Source: a virus
Strand: one strand, 5' to 3'
Virus record (IMG/VR): IMGVR_UViG_3300019758_000019
Span: 1-32,918 of that record
Length of the DNA stretch: 32,918 nt
This document shows, one piece after another, positions 7,887 to 13,699 of this stretch; position 1 is the first letter of the stretch, and the number at the start of each line of letters is the position of its first letter. The notes below the pieces were generated by a model. It was given only the letters and a program-made list of their open reading frames with translations. It did no database searches and was not told the DNA's origin. A program made the translations under genes and the position numbers.

Positions 7887-9574
7887 TAGTTAAAATTAAT
7901 AATATTGATATAACTAAAAAAGTAATAGCACCATCATTTAAGCTTATTAAAAGTTCAAATTATCAGCAAGAATTAACCTTTAATATAAGGGATGATTCAG
8001 ATTTTAGATCAGGCATGGAAATTATAGTCCTTGAAGATGATGGGTTAACTGTCATCTTTGGCGGACTTATCCAAGAACCTAAAAGAAACATGGCAACTAG
8101 TACAACAATAGTGCAATCAATAAAATCTGCTGGTTATAGACAAGTTCTTTCAAGACGTTCTTTTGATGTTGTTGTAGATAATGAAAAAGCTGGTGTTGTT
8201 ATAGAAAAGTATTTTGATGCTTTCTTATCTGTTGATAGCCCTATTGGTGAAGGTTTTATAAAGGGAGATATTGAAGAAGGTATAAATATCCCTAAGAAAG
8301 ACGATGTTTTTAGTGCTATGGATCTATTTAATGACCTTGCAACAGCTTCAGGCTTGTCTTGGTGGATAACTGACACCAAAGTATTTAACTTTAAAGCTAA
8401 GCCAACATACACCGATATAACAAGAAAATTAACAGATGATACCGATGAAATAGAAAGTCCTGTTATTGAAACTTTTGTTTCTTTGAATTATCCTGAATAT
8501 AAGGAGGATTTATCTAAGTATAGAAATAAACAATTTGTAATAGGTGTTAATTATGCTGGTGATCCTATAATTGGACAAGCTCAAAACGATGCCGAGATTG
8601 CTAGAATGTCAAGCTATTATGGTTCGGGTGTGTATGGTAACATAATAAAAAACAAAAACATTAGAAATATAAACGATGCTAATAACGCTGCATTAGCTGA
8701 ATTAGCCGCATATAGCGACATACCAGCCACTTTAACATTTACTACTACTAATCAAATAGATGTTAATCAAAGGCTTATAGTAGACTTATCAAAGCATGGT
8801 ATAGTTAATGAATACTATACTGTTGATAAAATATCAACAACTTTTGACAGAAGTTCTGCAATGTTGGTGAGAAATGTCGTTCTTAAAAAACATTATGATG
8901 TAGCTAAAGCGGTTAGAACTTGGACACAAGATTTTGACAAAGGTTTAAGAAAAAGGCAAGCTTCAGGCGATAGTGATAAAACATTGATATTCAACTCAGT
9001 TAAAAATGATACCACTGTTGTTGTTGGTCCAAGTTTTACACCTTTACCTGGTATAGACGTTGAATTTATTGAAAGTACAAAAGTGGCTTTTGATGTTCAA
9101 ATTAATGCAACCGCTTCAGAATCAACAAACGTAACTATCCAAGCAAGGATAGGCGGAGTTTCAAAAATGTTAACATACAAGCATTATGTGGGCGCTTATC
9201 TTGATCAAATTGTTTTTAATGGTTTGTTTGATACAATCGCTTCAACTACTGCTGTTGTAGATTTTGCAATTAAATGTGACTCAGGTACATTAACAATAAA
9301 TCCTGATGATTATAGAGCAAGATTTACTATTGAAGGCGGAGGGGCAGAAGAAGCACCACCAGCACCAGTTATAAATGTAAGTGAAATTGTTACAAGCTTC
9401 TTATTAGATGATTCGCAAGAAATAACAGTTTCAAATGTAACTGATAGTTTGGCTTTAACAACTCAAACACCTACAAACAACAACTTTAACGAAACTGTAA
9501 ACACTATCACGCTAGACAGTAATCAAATAACAATAACTTCTGTAAGCGATAGTGTAACAACTACAATAACTTAG
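7883..9574 (+). CDS. Baseplate hub / tail-associated protein
   Basis: A 563-residue protein overlapping the tape measure stop by four bases (ATGA). The N-terminal ~380 residues look like the gp27/Tal-type hub: short N-terminal strands (MIVKINNIDITKKV), GGLIQEPKR, a middle domain with SGLSWWITDTKVFNF, and a YYTVDKISTTFDRSSA segment near the end of the hub core, which is common in these proteins. The C-terminal ~180 residues are Thr/Val-rich and beta-like, possibly an added carbohydrate-binding or Ig-like part. I see no separate distal tail protein between tape measure and hub, which is unusual for SPP1-like tails. Confidence 0.7.
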   Translation: MIVKINNIDITKKVIAPSFKLIKSSNYQQELTFNIRDDSDFRSGMEIIVLEDDGLTVIFGGLIQEPKRNMATSTTIVQSIKSAGYRQVLSRRSFDVVVDNEKAGVVIEKYFDAFLSVDSPIGEGFIKGDIEEGINIPKKDDVFSAMDLFNDLATASGLSWWITDTKVFNFKAKPTYTDITRKLTDDTDEIESPVIETFVSLNYPEYKEDLSKYRNKQFVIGVNYAGDPIIGQAQNDAEIARMSSYYGSGVYGNIIKNKNIRNINDANNAALAELAAYSDIPATLTFTTTNQIDVNQRLIVDLSKHGIVNEYYTVDKISTTFDRSSAMLVRNVVLKKHYDVAKAVRTWTQDFDKGLRKRQASGDSDKTLIFNSVKNDTTVVVGPSFTPLPGIDVEFIESTKVAFDVQINATASESTNVTIQARIGGVSKMLTYKHYVGAYLDQIVFNGLFDTIASTTAVVDFAIKCDSGTLTINPDDYRARFTIEGGGAEEAPPAPVINVSEIVTSFLLDDSQEITVSNVTDSLALTTQTPTNNNFNETVNTITLDSNQITITSVSDSVTTTIT

Positions 9575-9580
9575 GGGGTA

Positions 9581-10945
9581 ATGATGAAGGGTAAAACACT
9601 CATACAATTATTTAACGCTGAAACAGGCGAAGAAGAAGCAAGATTAGAAGATAACAACATAGTAACTGATTACATGAAAGATTTTTTAAATAAAAGGGTT
9701 AGCGCGTTTAATTCTAATTTAAATGCTGGGTTAGATGGAGATAACAATAATACACTTTATAGATTAAATGGAAAAATAGAAACATTTTTCAGAGGTTTGG
9801 TATTGTTTGGCGATACTTTAACCGCTGGTGTAGGCAATTACAACCTTGATTTTGTACCTGAAGTGATTGGGTATGCTGCTGGTGATTATTCGGGTGCTGA
9901 TTCTTACAGAGGTGACTATAACGCTGCAGAATCGGGGAAAGTAGGAAATGTATGGACACAAGTGTGGGATTTTGGAACAGATAAAGCAAACGGAATAATA
10001 AGAACAGCTTGCTTGACAGACGAAATAGGCGCAACAAGTGCATATGGCACAGAAGAAGGTTATCAAGACTTGTATGAATATCCTTTTAATACTCCATTCA
10101 CATCAGGTATTAGTTCGAGTTTGTCTGTTATTAAGCCAACCTCATTTAACCAATTTGTAAACACTATAATAGGAAAAATAACCACAGGTGGGAAAGATTA
10201 CTTGTATTATACAAATGCATCAACAGTATATAGATTTGAATTGGATTTAGATGGATATGAAATAACTCCTATAGATTATGAAGCTGAAGTAGCTGAAATA
10301 GTTGGATCAGTTCCGCTAACATCACCATACAATTATCAAAGTATGTTTTCTTATGCTGGTGTAATGTACATATTAGAATATAATTCTAGTACAGCGGATT
10401 GTTTGCTTTCTGTAGTTGACCCTGTAACACTTGCAAAAAGTGGTTCTGTATCTATAAATGTTACAAAATACCCTAATTTCTCTTATAATAAGTTTGCTTG
10501 CATTATAAATGGTGAACTTTGGATGCTTAGCCAAGCTGGAGACGCAGAACTTACTAGCTACAGCATAACAACAGGGTTAGAAACTGGATCTTTTGATATT
10601 TCTTATATGCCAACACATCCAAACAACTTAAATAAAGTGACAGATAAAATATTAATGGTAAGTGACAGAAGTTATTTAAGTGGCCAATACAATTGTAGGA
10701 CATATAAATTTGATGGTACGAGAATATCATTACCAACAAGAAATAAATACTATACAGCCCAAGCTAGGGACATTGTGGTGTATGATTATGATGATATATT
10801 GTCATTTGTTCAAACTTCAGAAAGCGGCGATTATATGAATATTGGTTTAAAATTAGGATTATTAACAACTATCAATGTGTTACCTTCACCAGTAACCAAA
10901 TTAAACACTCAGACAATGAAAGTAACCTATACATTGACTTACTAA
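9581..10945 (+). CDS. Tail tip / receptor-binding candidate protein
   Basis: A 454-residue protein with TTAGGGGG before tandem ATGs at 9581 and 9584. The N-terminus (KTLIQLFNAETGEEEARLED) is the kind of short adaptor found at the start of baseplate proteins. The remainder is Tyr/Ser/Thr-rich with repeated blade-like units such as DYLYYTNASTVYRFELD, GVMYILEYNSST and GELWMLSQAGD, which suggests a beta-propeller. It is the last structural gene before the lysis genes, the usual place of a receptor-binding protein. The function is inferred. Confidence 0.6.
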   Translation: MMKGKTLIQLFNAETGEEEARLEDNNIVTDYMKDFLNKRVSAFNSNLNAGLDGDNNNTLYRLNGKIETFFRGLVLFGDTLTAGVGNYNLDFVPEVIGYAAGDYSGADSYRGDYNAAESGKVGNVWTQVWDFGTDKANGIIRTACLTDEIGATSAYGTEEGYQDLYEYPFNTPFTSGISSSLSVIKPTSFNQFVNTIIGKITTGGKDYLYYTNASTVYRFELDLDGYEITPIDYEAEVAEIVGSVPLTSPYNYQSMFSYAGVMYILEYNSSTADCLLSVVDPVTLAKSGSVSINVTKYPNFSYNKFACIINGELWMLSQAGDAELTSYSITTGLETGSFDISYMPTHPNNLNKVTDKILMVSDRSYLSGQYNCRTYKFDGTRISLPTRNKYYTAQARDIVVYDYDDILSFVQTSESGDYMNIGLKLGLLTTINVLPSPVTKLNTQTMKVTYTLTY

Positions 10946-10946
10946 T

Positions 10947-10990
10947 TTGTAACAAAGCCCCTTTGGTGTTATCATAAACTAAAGGGGTGA
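10947..10990 (+). promoter_or_regulatory. Promoter nested in an RBS-hiding hairpin before the lysis genes
   Basis: CCCCTTT (10958-10964) pairs with AAAGGGG (10981-10987), which is the ribosome-binding site of the gene at 10995. Inside the loop is an extended -10, TGT-TATCAT (10967-10975), with TTGTAA 17 bases upstream (10947-10952). RNA read through from the tail genes would contain both arms and hide the site; RNA started at this promoter (near 10982) would lack the left arm and be open. Confidence 0.6.
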
Positions 10991-10994
10991 TATT

Positions 10995-11249
10995 TTGGGT
11001 GAAAACTTGGTAAAAGAGATAATTACAAGTTTAAAAGATGTAAACAAAAGATTAGTGGTTGTAATAGTTATTTTAGTTGCTTCTTTGCTGGCTACTAACG
11101 CCTATTGGATTTATGACTATACACAATGGGAATATGTAGAAGAAGAGTATATAGTCGAAACAGATGGAGATCAAAGCCCAGCTATAATAAACACAGGAGG
11201 GGGTGAGGTAGATGTCAAAGGCGAGATATATCAAGAGGACAAAGAGTAG
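10995..11249 (+). CDS. Small single-span membrane protein of the lysis region
   Basis: An 84-residue protein starting at TTG 10995 behind AAAGGGGTG. Residues ~18-42 form one strong membrane segment (RLVVVIVILVASLLATNAYWIY), preceded by a helical, charged N-terminus (LVKEIITSLKDVNKR) and followed by an acidic tail (EYVEEEYIVETDGD) ending in a Gly-rich stretch. Similar small proteins are frequent next to holin and endolysin genes of Gram-positive phages. It may be a holin, holin accessory or membrane-anchored protein; the exact role is unknown. Confidence 0.65.
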   Translation: MGENLVKEIITSLKDVNKRLVVVIVILVASLLATNAYWIYDYTQWEYVEEEYIVETDGDQSPAIINTGGGEVDVKGEIYQEDKE

Positions 11250-11292
11250 AAAGAAAAAAGCTTCTAAAGGTACTAAAAGAAGAAGGAAATGA
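11212..11292 (+). CDS. 26-residue extremely basic peptide
   Basis: ATG 11212 follows AGGAGGGGGTGAGGTAG, one of the strongest ribosome-binding regions in the window. The peptide MSKARYIKRTKSRKK continues with KASKGTKRRRK: sixteen of 26 residues are Lys or Arg. The gene overlaps the last 38 bases of the upstream membrane protein in another frame and ends two bases before the next gene. The composition suggests binding to DNA, RNA or acidic surfaces, but no family is recognised. The strong site and tight packing argue that it is translated. Confidence 0.6.
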   Translation: MSKARYIKRTKSRKKKASKGTKRRRK

Positions 11293-11293
11293 T

Positions 11294-11494
11294 ATGTTTA
11301 GATTTGATTTTACAAAAAAAGAATACGATTGCCTTATAGAAAGGTGTTGTTTTACAGATGAAGAATTAAAAGTATTGGACATGAGAAGAAGGGGTAAAAG
11401 TATTTGTTATATGTCAATCAAGTTAAACTTATCAGAAAGGACCATAAAAAGGCGTATTAAATCAGCTTACAAGAAAATTCTTAAGGAAATGTAA
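11294..11494 (+). CDS. Small HTH protein (sigma region 4 / GerE-like)
   Basis: A 66-residue protein with GAAGGAAATGAT before ATG 11294. The part TDEELKVLDMRRRGKSICYM followed by SIKLNLSERTIKRRIKSAYK has the layout of a sigma-70 region 4 or LuxR/GerE helix-turn-helix: an 'xxEExVL..R..G.S' scaffold helix, then a recognition helix (SERTIKRRIKSA). There is no core-binding region 2, so it is not a complete sigma factor. Lying inside the lysis operon, it may tune late transcription. It is followed by a terminator. Confidence 0.7.
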   Translation: MFRFDFTKKEYDCLIERCCFTDEELKVLDMRRRGKSICYMSIKLNLSERTIKRRIKSAYKKILKEM

Positions 11495-11500
11495 AGGATT

Positions 11501-11530
11501 GTGTCACTTAGTTGGCACTTTCTTTTTTAC
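11501..11530 (+). terminator. Rho-independent terminator
   Basis: GTGTCA (11501-11506) pairs with TGGCAC (11513-11518) with one G-U pair, followed by TTTCTTTTTTAC. Confidence 0.75.
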
Positions 11531-11536
11531 TTTTTA

Positions 11537-11595
11537 TTGTATAATTAAAATATAATAAGGAAGATTTTGTATTTTTAAATCATATATGATAATAT
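11537..11595 (+). promoter_or_regulatory. Probable promoter region after terminator
   Basis: TTGTATAAT (11537-11545) follows the terminator T-tract, and a second candidate TTGTAT-N17-TAATAT occupies 11567-11595, ending about 20 bases before the next gene. Which one is used cannot be decided from sequence in this AT-rich stretch. Confidence 0.4.
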
Positions 11596-11615
11596 ATAGA
11601 AAGAAGGAATGTTAA

Positions 11616-11945
11616 ATGTTTAGTGAAGAGGTTAGATTAATGACTAATATAATATCAGGCATAATTATAGGCGTTTCAGGGCCACTTATTCTATCTTTGG
11701 TTATATTGATAGCGAAAAATATAAAAAGAGATAGAGGGGCGCACAATAGACTTACAGAAGGCCTGGTTGCATTGCAAAAAGACAGATTTGTTGAAATGTA
11801 TTATAAAGTTAGAGAGCAAAAAGGTGTTAGATTATATCAAAGGGATATTCTTGAGGATTTACACAAAAGTTACCACGATCTTGGCGGTAATAGTTATATA
11901 GATAAGATAATGGACGAAATAAGCCATATGCCAACATTAGATTAG
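11616..11945 (+). CDS. Conserved small phage membrane protein (lysis region)
   Basis: A 109-residue protein. Residues ~9-33 form a membrane segment (IISGIIIGVSGPLILSLVIL) followed by a basic stretch (AKNIKRDRGAHNR) that would lie in the cytoplasm. The C-terminal part has the pattern 'LVALQKDRFVEMYY', 'LYQRDILEDLHKSYHDLGG' and 'IDKIMDEISHMP', which closely follows a widespread class of short proteins found just upstream of holin/endolysin genes in phages of Gram-positive bacteria. A holin-accessory role is likely but not proved. The start at ATG 11616 has AGAAGGA upstream. Confidence 0.7.
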   Translation: MFSEEVRLMTNIISGIIIGVSGPLILSLVILIAKNIKRDRGAHNRLTEGLVALQKDRFVEMYYKVREQKGVRLYQRDILEDLHKSYHDLGGNSYIDKIMDEISHMPTLD

Positions 11946-11967
11946 CGATTTTGCTAGTCTTTTTTAT
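11940..11967 (+). terminator. Rho-independent terminator
   Basis: GATTAGC (11940-11946), the first bases of which overlap the preceding stop, pairs with GCTAGTC (11953-11959) with one G-U pair, followed by a T-tract. Confidence 0.75.
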
Positions 11968-11979
11968 TTGTGTTAATAT
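11951..11979 (+). promoter_or_regulatory. Extended -10 promoter for the endolysin gene
   Basis: TGT-TAATAT (11971-11979) is an extended -10. TTGCTA (11951-11956) lies exactly 17 bases upstream and overlaps the right side of the terminator hairpin. The start would fall just before AAAAAGGAGG of the endolysin gene. Confidence 0.6.
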
Positions 11980-12000
11980 ATATAAAAAGGAGGTAACAAT

Positions 12001-12561
12001 ATGGAAGTATTAAGAAACATACATGTAACAAGCCCATTTGGGCCAAGAAAGCACCCTATAACAAATAAGAAAGGTTTTCATAGTGGCGTAGATTTAAGGG
12101 CCAATTATGAAGATGCTTATGCAATTGCACCAGGTACAGTTTATAGAGTTGATGAATACTCTAAAGGGATAGGTAAATATCTAATCATTGATCATGGTAC
12201 TTTTTTAGCTGTGTATGGACATTTAAGTGAAGTGTGTGTAAGGGTAGGTGACAAAGTTGAAACTGGTGATGTGGTAGCTGTTACAGGCAACAGCGGTGCA
12301 TCTGATGGCGCACACCTTCACCTTGAGATAAGAACACCTTTACCATCTTATGAATGGAATAAGTTATTAAGTGGAATGTATGAAGGTGCTGTTGATCCGA
12401 TAGAATTTATGAGTAACTTAAAAAATGAACATTGGGCCGAAAAGCATTATAGAAGCTTAAATAAAAAAGGCATCAAAATACAAGAAAAACGTTTTGATGA
12501 TATGATTACAAGAGGTGAAGTGTTTGCAATAATAGACAGATTAACAGATAAGGAGGGTTAA
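12001..12561 (+). CDS. Endolysin, M23-family zinc metallopeptidase
   Basis: A 186-residue protein with AAGGAGG before ATG 12001. It has the M23 (lysostaphin-type) motifs: FHSGVDL with H27 and D31 as zinc ligands, VYGHLS with H74, and GAHLHLEI with H105 and H107. It would cut peptide cross-bridges of peptidoglycan. Residues ~140-186 (HWAEKHYRSLNKKGI then RFDDMITRGEVFAIIDRL) form a C-terminal domain of the kind seen at the ends of clostridial phage lysins, probably for cell-wall targeting. There is no signal peptide, so export needs a holin; a holin-like gene follows. Confidence 0.9.
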   Translation: MEVLRNIHVTSPFGPRKHPITNKKGFHSGVDLRANYEDAYAIAPGTVYRVDEYSKGIGKYLIIDHGTFLAVYGHLSEVCVRVGDKVETGDVVAVTGNSGASDGAHLHLEIRTPLPSYEWNKLLSGMYEGAVDPIEFMSNLKNEHWAEKHYRSLNKKGIKIQEKRFDDMITRGEVFAIIDRLTDKEG

Positions 12562-12564
12562 ATA

Positions 12565-12753
12565 ATGAAAATAATAGATAAAATTAAGTTTGAGCAGCTT
12601 TTAATTTTCTTCATTGTGATAGTTCTTACACTGGTAATGTATTTAAATATAGAAATGAAAGAATCGGCTAAGATTGCTTTACTTGCTATTACTAACTTAT
12701 TATCAGGTGTAGCCGGTTTCTTATGGGGCATAAAACAAGTTGATAAAAAATAG
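12565..12753 (+). CDS. Holin-like protein with two membrane segments
   Basis: A 62-residue protein three bases after the endolysin stop, with AAGGAGG inside the end of that gene. Two hydrophobic segments (LLIFFIVIVLTLVMYLNI at ~12-29 and IALLAITNLLSGVAGFLWGI at ~37-56) are separated by a short charged loop (EMKESAK) and flanked by basic ends, the typical small class II holin layout. The pairing with the endolysin supports the call. Confidence 0.75.
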   Translation: MKIIDKIKFEQLLIFFIVIVLTLVMYLNIEMKESAKIALLAITNLLSGVAGFLWGIKQVDKK

Positions 12754-12757
12754 AGAT

Positions 12758-12786
12758 TTGACATACCTGTGTATTTAAACTATAAT
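12758..12786 (+). promoter_or_regulatory. Consensus promoter of small RNA unit 1
   Basis: TTGACA (12758-12763), a 17-base spacer and TATAAT (12781-12786): a perfect sigma-A type promoter. No gene with a ribosome-binding site follows; a terminator lies only about 70 bases downstream. Confidence 0.8.
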
Positions 12787-12792
12787 TATTAT

Positions 12793-12884
12793 AATCTCTT
12801 TATGTAATTTTAGTTTCTTAAATCGTCTTATCTTTCGTCCTTAAATTTAGTTAAATGCTTATTCTTTTGAATAGGCATTTTTCT
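12793..12884 (+). ncRNA. Candidate small RNA 1 (about 90 nt)
   Basis: The RNA is defined by the perfect promoter at 12758-12786 and the strong terminator at 12853-12884. The body is U/C-rich and largely unstructured (for example CTTATCTTTCGTCC) and has no start codon with a ribosome-binding site. It could act by pairing with purine-rich ribosome-binding sites, but no target can be named from the sequence. Transcription has not been shown. Confidence 0.55.
12853..12884 (+). terminator. Strong Rho-independent terminator
   Basis: AAATGCTTATTC (12853-12864) pairs with GAATAGGCATTT (12869-12880) across the loop TTTT: twelve pairs with one G-U, followed by TTCT. Confidence 0.85.
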
Positions 12885-12885
12885 A

Positions 12886-12914
12886 TTTACACAAAAATAT
12901 TTATAATATATAAT
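12886..12914 (+). promoter_or_regulatory. Promoter of small RNA unit 2
   Basis: TTTACA (12886-12891), 17 bases, TATAAT (12909-12914). It starts two bases after the previous terminator. Confidence 0.7.
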
Positions 12915-12920
12915 TAATTA

Positions 12921-13043
12921 AGGTCTCTAGTTAAAGACAAAATAAAACTAAATATGTAGTGTTACAAGAAGAGGGTAATCGTGTTCTTAAGTTGGTCGCT
13001 TAAGAATTAAAAAGAAAGTGTGTCGAAAGCAGTTTCTTTTTTT
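12921..13043 (+). ncRNA. Candidate small RNA 2 with hairpins and a possible leader peptide
   Basis: The predicted transcript contains a small GTCT/AGAC hairpin near its 5' end, a perfect 8-bp hairpin TTCTTAAG/CTTAAGAA (12984-12991/12999-13006, loop TTGGTCG), and a terminator-like AAAGAAA/TTTCTTT stem ending in a T-tract (13011-13043). Within it AAGAGGG lies before GTG 12981, giving a nine-codon frame (VFLSWSLKN) that ends at TAA 13008-13010 and covers the hairpin. It may be a non-coding RNA or a leader-peptide transcript. Confidence 0.5.
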
Positions 13044-13053
13044 AGTTGATTCA

Positions 13054-13062
13054 TGTTATACT
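13054..13062 (+). promoter_or_regulatory. Extended -10 promoter of small RNA unit 3
   Basis: TGT-TATACT (13054-13062) lies 11 bases after the T-tract of the previous unit. No good -35 hexamer is visible at the normal distance. The start would be near 13069. Confidence 0.5.
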
Positions 13063-13068
13063 GTAAGT

Positions 13069-13164
13069 GTATTTTACTAGCGGATCATATTGTTTGGTTT
13101 GCGAAAAAATATACTCTATGCAGAAAGGTCCGCGTTGTCGAAATTCGCGGGCCTTCCGTTTTTT
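13069..13164 (+). ncRNA. Candidate small RNA 3 with two mutually exclusive folds
   Basis: GCGGATC (13080-13086) can pair with GGTCCGC (13127-13133), enclosing an inner ATATT/AATAT helix. The same GGTCCGC is also the left arm of a terminator hairpin, AAGGTCCGCG/CGCGGGCCTT (13125-13134/13146-13155). This is the layout of an attenuator or riboswitch expression platform, but a second terminator follows at once and no gene is controlled directly. It may be a small RNA with two possible 3' ends. It matches no RNA family I know. Confidence 0.5.
13125..13164 (+). terminator. GC-rich terminator (first of two)
   Basis: A ten-pair stem (one G-U) with an 11-base loop, followed after CCG by TTTTTT (13159-13164). 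It is strikingly GC-rich compared with its surroundings. Confidence 0.8.
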
Positions 13165-13190
13165 CAACTTCTATTGAGGTTGTTTTTTTT
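13165..13190 (+). terminator. Second tandem terminator
   Basis: CAACTTC (13165-13171) pairs with GAGGTTG (13176-13182), loop TATT, followed by eight T residues. It seals the late/early boundary. Confidence 0.85.
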
Positions 13191-13214
13191 ATTTGCATAA
13201 ATCATAAATAAGTG

Positions 13215-13243
13215 TTGACAAGTATATACTTTCGATATATTAT
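13215..13243 (+). promoter_or_regulatory. Early promoter with operator-like palindrome
   Basis: TTGACA (13215-13220), 17 bases, TATTAT (13238-13243). The spacer starts with the perfect palindrome AGTATATACT (13221-13230). The first gene downstream encodes a ribbon-helix-helix protein, a class that binds short palindromes, so autoregulation is plausible. Confidence 0.8.
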
Positions 13244-13268
13244 GTATATATAGAAAAGAGGTGAGTAT

Positions 13269-13430
13269 ATGAAAAATAAAGGGATTTTAGTTAAATTATC
13301 TGAAGAAGATAAAGCGTTTATTGAAAGAGCAGCAAGCACAGAAAATTTAGGTGTATCAACTTATTTAAGAAAATTAGCACTAGACGATGCTAAAGCTAAA
13401 GGATTTAAGAAAGTAGGCAAACATGTATAA
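13269..13430 (+). CDS. Ribbon-helix-helix DNA-binding protein (CopG/Arc-like)
   Basis: A 53-residue protein with AAAGAGGTGAG before ATG 13269. It has the ribbon-helix-helix layout: an N-terminal strand (KGILVKLSEEDKAFIERAA), then helix-turn-helix-like LGVSTYLRKLALDDAKAKG. Such proteins act as dimeric repressors or antitoxins. No toxin gene is next to it. It is the first gene of the early region, directly behind a promoter carrying a palindrome, and its end overlaps the next start by eight bases. Confidence 0.75.
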   Translation: MKNKGILVKLSEEDKAFIERAASTENLGVSTYLRKLALDDAKAKGFKKVGKHV

Positions 13431-13674
13431 TTTAAAATCAACTGTTATAAGAGTAATACCGAATGAAGATATTGACCCAGAAGTAATTGAAGAAGAAATC
13501 TTTGTAATGAGAAAAGGACCTTTTGATGATGGTTCGATACATATTACATTTGATGGTAAAGCGTATGAATTATTTGAAGGTGAATACACTACACTAGAAC
13601 AAGAAGAAGTAGCAGATATATTATTAAAGAAGCTTGATCGCATGGAAGATAATTTATTAAAATTAGGAATGTAA
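13423..13674 (+). CDS. Hypothetical acidic early protein
   Basis: An 83-residue acidic protein. ATG 13423 overlaps the end of the RHH gene, indicating coupling. It contains beta-type segments (STVIRVIPNEDIDPEV, GSIHITFDGKAYELF) and a C-terminal helix (EVADILLKKLDRMEDNLLKLG). No family is recognised. The tight link to the RHH gene could mean a partner protein, but it does not resemble known toxins. Confidence 0.6.
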   Translation: MYNLKSTVIRVIPNEDIDPEVIEEEIFVMRKGPFDDGSIHITFDGKAYELFEGEYTTLEQEEVADILLKKLDRMEDNLLKLGM

Positions 13675-13699
13675 ATTTAAAAAAACGGAGGGAAGAAAG

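Noticed and set aside
12754-13262. tRNA, tmRNA or CRISPR array in the gene-free region
   Set aside because: No cloverleaf with TTC-type arm, no tag reading frame and no regularly spaced repeats were found; the hairpins are explained by terminators and short RNAs.
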